The notes below the pieces were generated by a model. That model saw only the letters and a program-made list of their open reading frames with translations. It made no database searches and was not told the origin of the DNA. Both the position numbers and the translations under genes were made by a program. A stretch of DNA of 64,000 nucleotides from Cervus elaphus (taxonomy: Eukaryota; Chordata; Mammalia; Artiodactyla; Cervidae), in assembly GCF_910594005.1 (NCBI RefSeq), contig NC_057847.1, positions 23,906,001 through 23,970,000 of the forward strand, given 5' to 3'. Shown piece by piece: positions 47,420 through 58,575 of the stretch. Position 1 is the stretch's first letter. Every line of letters starts with the position of its first letter.

Positions 47420-47543
47420 GGTGGTGGTGGTGGTTTAGTCGCTAAGACATGTCCGACTCTTGCGATTCCATGGACAGAGGAGCCTGGCAGACTACAGTCC
47501 ATAGGATTCTCCAGGCAAGAATACTGGAGTGGGTTGCCATTTT
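47420..47543 (-). mobile_element. Truncated Bov-A SINE, antisense, with inverted core
   Basis: A perfect 10-bp target-site duplication, ctttatgtat (47410-47419 and 47544-47553), brackets a 124-bp Bov-A body with a (ggt)n-type tail and no tRNA head. The segment 47474-47498 runs in the opposite orientation to the rest of the element. The short inverted arms atggac (47470-47475) and gtccat (47497-47502) lie at the inversion ends. Confidence 0.93.
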
Positions 47544-47553
47544 CTTTATGTAT

Positions 47554-48014
47554 AGGGAATGACAATAGCAGGCATCTGTATTTTTTGTTTTCCGTGGTAA
47601 GGGCGGTGACTCCATAGGCATATATAAGTGTACTATTTTCTACATAATGTACTAAGCACAGCCTAATAAAGTTTTTCTAAAGGCAGCGTAACTATCTCCC
47701 CAAAGTAAATCTAAAGAGAAAAGCTTTTTGGAAGTCTGTTATTAGTTGTTGAGAAAAATAATAAATGTAGTCAATAAAATGTTCAAAATTTTTTTCTATA
47801 AAAAGCCACACCCATATTTCTACCATTCACTACAACTACTTTCACTATTTTCTGGATTGTCTTTGTTGTACGTATGCATTTTACAAAGTAATCTTATTTT
47901 AAACATCATTGTGGTTTTTGCTTTCTAAACTTACAAATGGATCCTCAGTTTTCTACAGAATGAACAAGCTTTTTACAATCACTCTGAGTCTATATAATAA
48001 CTTAGTTACTATTA
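47554..48014. other. Unassigned AT-rich DNA
   Basis: No recognised gene or repeat. Confidence 0.5.
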
Positions 48015-48025
48015 ATGACTCCAGT

Positions 48026-48355
48026 AAATAATCTGACAGAGGATAAGATGGCTGGATGGCATCACCAACTGGATGGACATCAGTTTGAGCAAGCTCCGGG
48101 AGTTGGTGATGGACAGGGAGGCCTGGCGTGCTGTAGTCCATGGGGTCGCAAAGAATCAGACATGACTGAGCGATTAAAGAACCTGCCTGCCAGTGCAGGG
48201 AATGCAGGTTCGATCCCTAGGTCTGGATGTTCCCCTGGAGAAGGAAATGGCAACCCACTCTGGTATTCTTGCCTGGAAAGTCCCAAGGACAGAAGAGGTG
48301 GCGGGCTACAGTCCAAAGGGTTGCAAAGAGTGACGTGACTGAGCACACACACACG
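48026..48355 (+). mobile_element. Chimeric BovB-tail / Bov-tA insertion
   Basis: The first part (about 48036-48172) is the sense BovB 3' end (gataagatggctggatggcatc... to catgactgagcg). It passes directly into a Bov-tA lacking its first ~22 bases (attaaagaacctgcctgcc...), which keeps a perfect B box ggttcgatccc at 48207-48217 and ends gactgagcacacacacac. One perfect 11-bp target-site duplication, atgactccagt (48015-48025 and 48356-48366), brackets both parts. They therefore appear to have been inserted as one molecule. Confidence 0.88.
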
Positions 48356-48366
48356 ATGACTCCAGT

Positions 48367-49079
48367 CACAGTGATTTACATTTTGATAAGGGCTGTCTCC
48401 TGAACAGTTCAAATAGTTTTAAAATAGCATCTTGGAAAACACATCCTCCTAGTTCAATGTCTCAGTTTTAGTGGGAAAACTGAGGTTCTAAAGAGGTCAT
48501 GGGACCAGCCAGGATCCTTCTTGGCAGATCCAGGACTGCCACCCGGGATGCCAGACCCAATCCAGCCCTGTCAGCCCTTGCATCTCTGTCCCGTTCTGGG
48601 TGGACACTGGAGGGGAGGGGAGGGGAGGTCACGGAAAGATAACATCTCACTGAACAAATTTTCCAACTTAATGTGGACCAAGTAGCTGGTATCTGCCTCT
48701 ACCCAGGGCTTGTTTGAATAGTGTAATTCTCACCTGACTACCAGAAGTGTAATTACCATTGAAAAACTCTCATTTTTATTTCAGGGGAAACAGAGTCCTG
48801 GGTACTACTAGGTGTCAACACTGTTGCAGTCCTGACTACTGTGTCATAGAACTGGAAGCTCTTTGAACATGATATGCACCTTTCTGCAAGGCTTACTGCA
48901 ACCAGGTCAAATCAAAGGACCACCACGCCAAGACTCTCCTAGAGGTACCTTCAGGGTGGGACAGGGGCCTGGAGGAAACTCAGAGCTACGTGACTTGTTC
49001 AAAGACCTGGAGTCAAACCCTGAAGCCAAGTCCTCTACACGCCAGGCACGATTCTGGGCAGCTGGATTCAGGCATGAAA
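48367..49079. other. Unassigned DNA upstream of a CpG-rich patch
   Basis: Contains (gggga)n at about 48612-48627. The open frame 48863-49255 (130 codons) begins here and runs into the CpG patch. It has no recognisable domain. Confidence 0.45.
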
Positions 49080-49345
49080 AGGGTCTCCCCGGGGCTGCCG
49101 GAATCGGTGCAATCTCAGAGTCACAGGTCAGGGGCTCTCCCAGCCCCCAGCCCCAGCGGCAGAGCCCTGGGGAGGCGTTAAGAAGGCGGATGGCAGCCGG
49201 GCTCGGCGGCCCAGGGGCGGTCGGGCAGGTTCAGGTTTCCCCGAGTGCCAGCTGAAACGGCGGTCCTTCGCGCTGGGTTGCAGCTGCAAGAGGACCCGGG
49301 GCACCCGCCTCCCAGCTGGCTTCCGAGCCCATCCCGGGCGGTGAC
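49080..49345. promoter_or_regulatory. Small CpG-rich island
   Basis: By hand count about 20 CpG dinucleotides lie in ~265 bp of clearly GC-rich sequence, in a window otherwise poor in CpG. GC-box-like ggggcgg lies at 49214-49220 and gggcggtg at 49336-49343. No TATA box was found and no convincing first exon with a splice donor can be assigned. It could be the promoter of an unannotated transcript, an orphan island or a remnant. Confidence 0.6.
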
Positions 49346-51370
49346 TTTGTCATGGCTGAGCACAGCTGCATTTGTACTGATGACCCACTAATCTGCGCTA
49401 GAAAGGTCCGTATCCTTTTACAAATCCCCGGAGCCTCACCATCTATTTGACTTGTTGCTCTTAAAGTTTCACATCGTTTTCAACATGTTAAGCCACCACT
49501 TCAAGAGTATTATTGAGTGTGAGGAAGAGAGCCGCCCTTGAGCGTGTCGTGGGCCACTTTTGCCCTGCTCCTTTTATTTCACAGTTCACACACCCGGAGC
49601 CAGCAGGCCTGCCGCTGGTTTAGGGAGCCTATGTTGCCCTGCTCTCTGGGAGGATCTGTCTACCTATTATCTAGCGAGAAAACAGCACTTGAAGAAATGC
49701 ATTAGAGAACACCTCCACCGCACGCACGGTGTGACAAATAGGAACCCCGCATCCTGCACCATCTCAGAAACATACTGATGGCTTCTCCCAGACAAGCAGG
49801 CATTCCTCATAAACAAAGGAAGTTTTATGTTCACAACATTATTACCACTGCCAGCAGTGTTTGCTTAGAACTAGCTGGCAAAAAAACAACAACTTACTTT
49901 TGCTCCATGAGTATTGCACTTCAGTGCGTGGTCCTGGAAATGGTTACTACAGTAAAATGCTTAAAAATATGCATTTTCTTTCCTAGTCTTTGATCCAACC
50001 AACATATGATCATACATATTTAGTGAATTGTATGTATGTTTATAACTATATGTTATTTACCCTAGAAAAACACAGAAATCATATAAAATTTGACACAATT
50101 AGAACTCCTGGATCACTTCAGAATTTTTTAAAAAATATTCTTGTTGTTTTACACAGCTTTCTAGTACCTCATGGATTTAAAGATGCCAAAACTTATTTAA
50201 AACCTGACACAATTAGAAATTCTGGAGCATGTTGGAATTGTGGGGTTTTTTTATTATGGTTGTCATTTATGTCACTTCCTGGTGCTTTATGGGTCGAAAG
50301 GTATTAAAATCTTATATTCCATCAGAATTGTCAACCTGCTTTTTGCCTCAGTATAACTCTACTTGAAGAATTCTCTGGTGGTGAGTGTTTGGCAGCATTG
50401 TTTTTTATCTCATGTGCTGATATTTATGACAAAACTGAGAAATAAATGTGCGGGGTATCCGGACTCCTTCCCTTCACCCATACACACATTTTATTCCAAA
50501 AGAAAAGTGATGTTCTTGCTCATGCTATTTTTCAGAAGACCTAAAACAGGAAACATTATGCAAAAAGTTTCCATACTCTTTTGAGTTTGGGGGGCAAAAT
50601 AGAAAGGCTTTTATATGAATAATGAATAGTTATGAATAGTAATGAATAGTTTTCAGATAAACTGGCAAATAATAAGTACATTCTAATAGCATCTTAAATT
50701 GGAAAGTTCTAGGTAGAAAGAACCTTCCAAAGCACCTTTTCCCAAGAACATTTGTCATGGTCCCTCAGTGGGAGCCTAAGAGAAAATGAGTACAGCTTCC
50801 CTGATGCCCCCAAGAATGGCTAGAGCTTACTTTCCAAAGTCCATTTTCTAAAAGCATAGTTGTCTTTTTTTTTTTAAAAAAATACATCCCCACTAGGTAA
50901 AGAACAGAAATTTTCCTCAAGGTAGACAACTTCTAGCTAAAATGACTTCACTACTGACCATGCCACAGGCCAGTTATTCAGCCAGAACCCCCTGCCCTTT
51001 TACCATGCTACCATACCTCAATCTAGAGCCTTGCCCAAAGACACAGAAAGCCAAAAGAATGGCCCGTGTTATGAATACTTTGGTTACTACAGTTGCCTGG
51101 GATTTCAAGAAGCTGGTGATTGCAGGGCTAAGCTAAACTAAGGAAATATTTCTGGAGTCCTTAACAGAGAAATTCAAATTGAACTTACCATAAAGGGAAA
51201 CATATTGTGCACAGAAGGGGCACTGTATGCTGAATTGGAAAGCTCTTCTTGCTAATGGCTCTGTGCAAAGCAAATATTAAGAAAACAAAGAATCTTTTAA
51301 TGACCAGAAGGGATTTCTCACGTATCAATATTCCCAGACACTATGGGCTGTAACAATTACACTGTAATAG
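49346..51370. other. Unassigned DNA with a diverged duplication
   Basis: No gene was seen. Includes the 114-bp duplication (50091-50320). The 105-codon frame at 49990-50307 covers it and therefore has an internal 38-residue repeat. Confidence 0.5.
50091..50320. repeat. Diverged 114-bp tandem duplication
   Basis: Unit 1 (50091-50204) and unit 2 (50205-50320) both begin tgacacaattagaa. They share, in order, 'ctgga.ca.(t)t..gaatt', 'att.t.gttgt.(a)tt', '.t.ct.gt.c.t.atgg'. Divergence is considerable, so the duplication is old. The unit is not one I can name. Confidence 0.7.
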
Positions 51371-51748
51371 TCAACTCAGGTTGCCATGACAAAATACCAC
51401 AGACTGGGTGGTTTAAATAACACAAATTTCTTTTCTTACAGTTCTGGAGGCTGAAAGTCCAAGACTAAGGTGTCAGCAGGATTGGTTTCTTATTAGGCCT
51501 CTGTCCTTAGCTTGCAGATGGTCAATTTCTCCCTGTGTCCTCACAAGTCACCCTACTGTGCTGTTTCTGTCCTATCTCCTCTTTTCTAAGAACACCAGTC
51601 AGATTGAATCAGAACCCATCAACATGACCTCATTTTACCTAAATTATTTCCTTAAAGGTCCTCTTTTCAAATACGGTCACATTCTGAGGTACTAGGGGTC
51701 AGGACTTCAACACAGGAATTTGGGCAGGGACACAATTCAGCCCATAAT
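51371..51748 (-). mobile_element. LTR-like relic (MaLR/MLT type, tentative), antisense
   Basis: The reverse complement has the same plan as 22817-23269: 'ttatgggctgaattgtgtccc' start, 'gtacctcagaatgtgaccgtatttg', 'gcctccagaactgtaagaaa' and a 'gtggtattttgtcatggcaacc' end. No coding sequence is attached. Confidence 0.6.
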
Positions 51749-51859
51749 ATATGCTTGTGAGAAACAAAATAACTCTTAAGTGGTAATATTTGTTTTGGCT
51801 ATTCATAATATTCTTACATGTCCATTAATGTAATGGTGGCACTGAGTTATTTATCAGCC

Positions 51860-52073
51860 TGGTGGTGGTGGTTTAGTCGCTAAGTCATGTCTGACTCTTG
51901 CAACCCCACAGACTGTGGCCTGCCAAGGTCCTCTGTCCATGGAATTTTCCAGGCAAGAATACTGGAGTGGATTGCCGTTTCCTTTCTCCTGGGTATCTTC
52001 CTGACCCAGGGATTGAACCCACGTCTCCTGCATTGCAGGTGGATTCTTTACCAACTGAGTCACCAGGGAAGAC
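51860..52073 (-). mobile_element. Bov-tA SINE, antisense
   Basis: A full-length reverse copy with a (ggt)n-type tail, intact body and tRNA head at the right end (gtcttccctggtgactcagttgg). Target-site duplication atttatcagcc (51849-51859) versus atttatctgcc (52074-52084), 10 of 11 identical. Confidence 0.95.
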
Positions 52074-52361
52074 ATTTATCTGCCTATTTGGTGCTAAAGG
52101 ACTCGAAATGCAGGCAAACCTAGAGGAGTTTGCTGAGATTATTAGATGTATTTACTTTCCTGTGGCTATGAGTCGCAACACACTCCAATTGATAACAGGA
52201 AGGGTCCAAAAGAAATTTCAATTTATCTGACATGCTTTTATACAATCTGGTGAGGTAGAAAGAATAGTGCAGTAGAAATTGAGAGAGCTGAGTTTTACCC
52301 TTATTTACCCAAGAGAAGTAACTTGCTTCAGGGCCCTTGTAGCGTATTTCCTTAGTAGAGG

Positions 52362-52560
52362 GTAGCAGTTAAAAGAGTAGACTTCCGAAATCAAAACTAC
52401 ATAGACCCAAATCTACTACCCATTAGGTCTGTGATCTTAAGCAAACTATTTAGCCTCTTTGTTGTTCTGTTTCCTCATCTGTAAACAATAATAGTAATCT
52501 ACCACAGAGGCAGTGAGATTAAATGACACCATATATTCAAAGCACTTATAGTAGTATTTA
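52362..52560 (+). mobile_element. MIR SINE relic
   Basis: 'gcagttaaaagagtagacttccg', 'ttaagcaaactatttagcctctttgttgttctgtttcctcatctgtaa' and 'gaggcagtgagattaaatgac' give a near complete sense MIR. Confidence 0.65.
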
Positions 52561-53850
52561 TCATCATCACCCCTTTCAAGGTGATTTCTTTCATGAAGTT
52601 GAAACTGGCAAATAACTAAAGGTACTTCTTCCCAACACTTCAGTGTGATCAGAACCATCTGGAAGTCTTGTTAAAACACAGATTACCACAATTACGGCTA
52701 GGGACTTCACCACTCAACTCAGCAATTGATAGAACCACTAGACAAAGAACTGAACAAAACCATCAGTCAGCAGAATCTAAATGATATTTATAGAACTCCA
52801 CCCAATAAAAGAATAAATTCTTTTCATATAACCATGAAACAAAAACCAAAGTAGATCATATACTGGGTCATAAAACAAAATTCAACAAATGTAAAAGAGT
52901 TGAAATCATTTACATATGTTCTCTGGCCATAATAAAATCAAACCAGAAATTAATAACAGAGAGACGACAGGTAAATCTCCAAATACTTGGAAATAAAACA
53001 ACAGTCTCCCAAATAATTCATAAATGGAAGACAAAAAAGAAAAAAGAAATTTTAAAAATTCATAGAACTACATGAAAGTGAAATACAATATAATAAATTT
53101 GTATTTATTTTACAAATTTACAAATTACAGGGATACTGCTGAGAGGGAAACATGTGTTTACATTAGAAAAGAAAACAATCTCAAATTGAAAATCTAAGTT
53201 GCTATGTCAAGAAACTAGAAAAAGATCAAATAAAGCCCTAAGCAAGGATATGGAACAAAATAATAATAAAAGAGATCAATGAAATTGAAAACAGGAAAAC
53301 ATTAGAGGAAATCAATAAAGAAAAAGCTCTCTATATTAAAACAATGAAGTTAATTAACTTCTAGAAGGACTGATAAAGACAAAAATAAGATACACATCAC
53401 CAATATCAGGAACGAAATAAAAGATTTCAATACAGATGTTGCAGCCATTAAAGTAATAATAAGGGGGTGGACACATAAATTTGACAACTTAAAAGAAATT
53501 GACCACACTAGAAAATCACAAACTACCAAATGTAAGCCAAGATGAATAATCTAAATAATCAATCCTATAACCACTAAAGAAATTGAACTCATAATTCAGA
53601 ATTCCCCTCCCCAAATTCGTGGTTCTATATAGTTTCACTGGAGAATTCTTCTAGATACTTAAAGAAGAATTAACATTAATTTAGACACACTTTTTCAGAG
53701 AATACAAGAGGAGGGAACAAGTCATCCTATGAGGCCACAATAATACCAAAATCAACAAAGAGCACCAAAAAAAAGGAACCTACAGACAAATATCTCTCAT
53801 GAAGTTAAGCACAAAAATCCTCAATAAAACTTAGAAATTGAATTTGTCTA

Positions 53851-53979
53851 TTTTTTAAATTAAATGTTTTTAATTTATTTATTTTTAATTGAAGGATAAT
53901 TGCTTTACAGTATTGTGTTGGCTTCTGCCCAACATCAACATGAATCACCCATAGGTATACATACGTCCCCTCCCTCTTG
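53851..53979 (-). mobile_element. Ruminant L1 3' end inserted in L1M, antisense
   Basis: T/A-rich start then 'attgaaggataattgctttacagtattgtgttgg', 'aacatgaatcacccataggtatac' and 'cccctccctctt'. This is the L1 3' UTR terminus in reverse. It splits the L1M reverse-transcriptase region, so it is younger than its host element. Confidence 0.85.
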
Positions 53980-54052
53980 AAATATAAAATTATATACCAC
54001 AACCAAGTGAGATTTATTCCAGGTATGCAAGGCTGGTTCCTTATTCAAAAAC

Positions 54053-54055
<3 letters not shown>

Positions 54056-54090
<35 letters not shown>
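54056..54090. repeat. (ta)n microsatellite
   Basis: About 17 uninterrupted AT dinucleotides lie inside the L1M relic. Confidence 0.95.
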
Positions 54091-54095
<5 letters not shown>

Positions 54096-55690
54096 ACAGA
54101 TTACAGAAGAAAAATCATATAATTATATCAATTGATGAAGGAAAAGCATTTAACAAAATTCAATAGGCATTCATGATTAAAAACTCAGCAAACTAGTTTC
54201 TGCTGATGAGAACTTTCTCAACTAGATAAAAGCATCCACAAAAAATTTTCAGTTAATATCATACTTAATGGTAAAACACTGAATGCTTTCTTCCCAAAAT
54301 TGGGAGAAGGTAATGTTGTCCTCTGTCTCTGCTTTCATAGTTACCTCAAAAGGATCACAGTCTTAAATGGAAAATGAAAAATTATAAAACTTTAAGAAAA
54401 AAATAAAAGGAGGAAATCTTTGGGACCTAGGGCTAGGATAAGAGTTCCTAGACTTGACCCCAAAACAATAATCTCTAAAAGTAATATTTGATAAATTGGA
54501 CCTCACAACAATTAAAAACTTTTGCTCTGCAAAAGACTCTGTTAAGAGAATGAAAAGATCAGCTACAGGCTGGAAGAACATATTTACAAATCACACATCT
54601 GAAAGACTCTCAACACTCAACAGTTTAAATTAAACAGTTCAACTAGAAAACAAGCAGAAAACATGAACCAATATTTCACCAAAGAGGATATACATTTGAC
54701 ATATAAGCATATGAAAAGATGTTGAAATCACTTTCTATTAGAAATATGCAAGGTTAAACTACAATAAGATATCAATATACACCTTAACAGAATAGATAAC
54801 TAAAATTAAAAACAGTGGCCAGAAACTGGATCACTCATACATTACTGGTATAAATATAAAATTATACCACCACTCTGGAAAAGTTTGGCAGTTTAAAAAA
54901 AAAAAAATCTAAATATGCAACTACCATACGACTCTTTGGCATTTATCCCAGAGAAATGAAAAGTTATGTTTACACAAAAACAGATTCAAGAATGTTTACA
55001 ACAGCTATATTCATAATAGTTAAAAATGGAAAAAAAATAGTTAAAAATGGGAAACTTCAATGAATGAGTGGTTAAGCAAACTGTGGGACATCCCTACCCT
55101 GGAATACTACTCAGCCATTAAAAAGGAAGGACTGTTGATTCATTAAACAACCTAGATGAATCTCAGAGAATTATATTGAGTTAAAAGAATAAAAGCCATT
55201 CTCAAGGGGTTACAAACTATACAATTCCATTTATATAACAAATATAAACTTATAAATAATAAATAAAATTGAAACAATGTAATTACAGAGATGAAGAATA
55301 GGTTAGTGGTTGCCAGAGGTTAAGCATGGGATTGGAGTAGAAGACAGGGGAGTGGATATAGTTACAAACAGACAACACATGGGAGCCTTGTGATGATGGA
55401 ACAATGGTGTATCCTGATTGTAACGGTAGTTGTACAAATCTATGCATGTGATAAAGTTGCTCAGAAGTACACACACATACACAATTGAGTGTATGAAAAC
55501 TGGTGAAGCCTAAATAAGTTCTGTGGATTGCCCAATGCCAATTTCCAAGTTTTGAATCTTGTACTCTAGTTATACAAGACATCAGCTTTGGGAGAAATTG
55601 GAAGGAGGACCTCCCTGTACATTTGCTTTATGCAACTTCCTGCGAATCTGTAATTATTTCTAAATTAGAAATTAAAGAAAATAAACTAAA

Positions 55691-57661
55691 CTATTTTTAC
55701 AAAGGATGAAACACTCAGGAGAGGAGGTTGGGTGGGTCTTTCACTTTTAACTTTGTACATTTCTATAACTGGTTGATGTGTATATATCATAAAAATTCAG
55801 ACCTCAGGAGAAAAAATTCAGAGTGATGGGTTGCATTCCTAGAATTTCTGATTCAGTGGATCTGGAGTAGAGCTTATGACTTTGTACTTCTAATTGGTTC
55901 CAAGGTCTGGAGTCCACCCTTTCAGAATTACAGAATAAAGTAAGTAGGAAATCAGTTCAGTCCTTGCTTGTTTGGTCTGATCTAAAAGTGCTTGTTAATC
56001 TGTTGGTTAGATAGCTGTAGAAACTAATCTGAGCTCCCATTTCAAATTTCACAGAGGTTGTTCTTCTCAAATAGACAAATGTAGACAAGCATCAGTTCAG
56101 ATCAAAATGTCTTTTATCTCAAACAAATGGCTGCTCAACCCAGTCCTAGAAAATAAATGTTAATAAAAATAAAATAGAATAAAATCGGTTTGTAAAGGGA
56201 GATATCCCCATCTAATCTGTATCTTAAAATGAATCAATCCTTCTAAAATGTCAGGCAAAAGCAGTCTGTATGAAAAATCTCCTGTTCCACCAGGTAATTC
56301 AAAGCTTCATATTTTTATATCAACTACCCACAGGAAAGAAGGACACCCACCATCCCCCAGAGGGAAAAGCTTGAGTGTAGCTCAGTGAATAAAATGTTAT
56401 TTTCTTTTTCAGTTCTTTTCTCAGTCACATTTCATGCCCTCTTCTCAGAATGTTTATCACCACCATGAGTCATATTTCTGTTTGACTATCTGGCAAGTGA
56501 CTCCCTGCTGAATGGGCAGGGGAGAAGCCCCATAAATCAGAGACCTTCAGTCCACAGGCAGCCTCCCAGCCAGCAGTGGGACCCTCACATATGCTTCAAA
56601 GCTAAGTACTTCAAGCAGCCCTCTTAAAAATAGAGATCCAGTTACTCAGAGCTGGAGGGCATTAGAAACATGCCCAAATTCCCAAGTGAGTGGCACGTTG
56701 AGGGACTGTGAATGGTTCCCTTGACCTCCCAAGAGCCCTGATCAGTGCTGACCCCATGAATTCAAGGGAAGCATAACCTGTTTGCAACCCTCGCCTTCTG
56801 TGATGTGAGGACGAGGTTCTCACTGGGACATCTGCAGGTGGAAATAAAATACAAAATCATGGGTCTGTAATTATCAGTAAGAGATCTTGATAATTCAATA
56901 TGTTAGCAAGTTCAGCATGTCTGGGGTACTTCTAAAAATAACAATTTGGAGCATGAACCAATTCTTCTAATTATTCCTATGTTCTTAACACTCAGAGTTC
57001 CTCAGATGCCAGCAGCAGCATCACTTGGCATCTTCTGCAAGCCAAGACTCTTCAGATCCACCCAGACCCAACCCATCAGAATCTGCATGTTTACAAGATC
57101 CCAGGTGATCCACGGACACAGTGAAGTTTGCGTGGCGCCAGGGCCAAGGTAACACACACCTGCGGATTACAGTGAGGCAGCTGCTGAGAAAGGAGGGGCT
57201 ACAGCAGCAGGGATCTCACGAGTGGCGGAGTCACCACCATGAACCCTGCAAGACCACACTGGAAAATTAAGCCATGTGCAGTTCCAACTTGAATGATCAG
57301 GAAAACTGCTGTACTCTGTAACATTCCGCCCTCCTAAAATGCCCCCCAAAGACTAGAAAGCTCAGTCCTAAATTCAAACCTCACACCTTTTCAGAGAAGC
57401 ACTAATTCAACCTCACTTACCATTCCCTAATTGAATTTCTTCTTTCCCAAATAACTAGGAGTTGGACGGTTTGCAGAGGTTTCTTGTTGGGAGAAGTTTG
57501 GAATAACTGAATAAAATTGCAGGTGAGATATTCTGGAAAGACTGAAAAATTTATCAGAGAATCATTATGAATTATTGCTTGTTCTTTGCTTTCGAACTTC
57601 TTGTCCTTAGAGCTGAAACCATAGACATTCACCAAGGAGAGAGGTTCACAGGCTGAGAGGG
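55691..57661. other. Unassigned DNA
   Basis: Almost 2 kb with no recognised gene or repeat. The longest frames are 72 codons or fewer and show no recognisable domain. Confidence 0.5.
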
Positions 57662-57678
57662 TCTAGAGAGAGAGATCT

Positions 57679-58558
57679 TTTTTTTTTTTTTTTCCCTATT
57701 ATTTTTATTAGTTGGAGGCTAATTACTTTACAATATTGTAGTGGTTTTTGCCATACATTGACATGAATCAGCCATGGATTTACATGTGTTCCCCATCCTG
57801 AACCCCCCTCCCACCTCCCTCCCCATCCCATCCCTCTGGGTCATCCCAGTGCACCAGCCCCGAGCACTTGTCTCATGCATCCAACCTGGACTGGCGATCT
57901 GTTTCACACTTGATGATATACATGTTTCGATGCTATTCTCTCAGATCATCCCACCCTTGCCTTCTCCCATAGAGTCCAAAAGTCTGTTCTGTACATCTGT
58001 GTCTCTTTTTCTGTCTTACATATAGGGTTATCATTACCATCTTTCTAAATTCCATATATATGCATTAGTATACTGTATTGGTGTTTTTCTTTCTGGCTGA
58101 CTTCACTCTGTATAATGGGCTCCAGTTTTATCCATCTCATTAGAACTGATTCAAATGAATTCTTTTTAATGGCTGAGTAATATTCCATGGTATATATGTA
58201 CCACAGCTTCCTTATCCATTTGTCTGCTGATGGGCATCTAGGTTGCTTCCATGTCCTGGCTATTATAAACAGTGCTGCGATGAACATTGGGGTGCACGTA
58301 TCTCTTTCAGATCTGGTTTCCTCCGTGTGTATGCCCAGGAGTGGGATTGCTGGGTCATATGGCAGTTCTATTTCCAGTTTTTTAAGAAATCTCCACACTG
58401 TTCTCCATAGTGACTGTACTAGTTTGCATTCCCACCAACAGTGTAAGAGGGTTCCCTTTTCTCCACACCCTCTCCAGCATTTATTGCTTGTAGACTTTTG
58501 GATAGCAGCCATTCTGACTGGCGTGTAATGGTACCTCATTGAGGTTTTGATTTGCATT
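57679..58558 (-). mobile_element. Ruminant L1, antisense, 5'-truncated
   Basis: T-rich start (L1 poly-A tail), then 3' UTR and ORF2 3' end in reverse. Target-site duplication tctagagagagagatct (57662-57678) versus tctagagagacagatct (58559-58575), 16 of 17 identical. This is a fairly recent insertion, closely similar to the copy at 28864-29496 where they overlap. Confidence 0.96.
58045..58557 (-). pseudogene. L1 ORF2 C-terminal remnant with Cys-rich motif
   Basis: An uninterrupted frame of about 170 codons ends at the natural stop. Near residues 27-43 it keeps the C-x3-C-x7-H-x4-C pattern of the ORF2 C-terminal cysteine-rich segment (CWRGCGEKGTLLHCWWEC). The reverse-transcriptase domain is absent by 5' truncation. 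The open frame reflects youth and not function. Confidence 0.92.
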
Positions 58559-58575
58559 TCTAGAGAGACAGATCT

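Larger units (their letters stand above)
52697..55690 (+). mobile_element. L1M LINE relic (ORF2 middle to 3' end), interrupted
   Basis: Sense L1M landmarks run in order: ORF2 endonuclease end and linker ('gatcatatactgggtcataaaac', 'gaaattgaaaacagg'), RT region ('gaggagggaacaagtcatcctatgagg', 'accaagtgagatttattccaggtatgcaaggctgg'), ORF2 C-terminus and 3' UTR ('gcaacttcctgcgaatctgtaattatttc'). The segment between about 54300 and 54360 skips most of the ORF2 3' half, so there is an internal deletion. Frameshifts and stops are frequent. A younger antisense L1 (53851-53979) and a (ta)n run (54056-54090) interrupt it. Confidence 0.85.

Noticed and set aside
48863..49255. 130-codon open frame running into the CpG-rich patch
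   Set aside because: No recognisable domain or signal peptide. GC-rich DNA has few stop codons, so a frame of this length is expected by chance. It would need transcript or conservation evidence.
56090..56110. BovB-like phrase 'catcagttcagatc'
   Set aside because: The similarity is limited to about ten bases and no further BovB sequence follows.
58045..58557. 170-codon open frame as a possible gene
   Set aside because: It is the C-terminus of L1 ORF2 in a 5'-truncated insertion with a target-site duplication. There is no promoter or complete protein.
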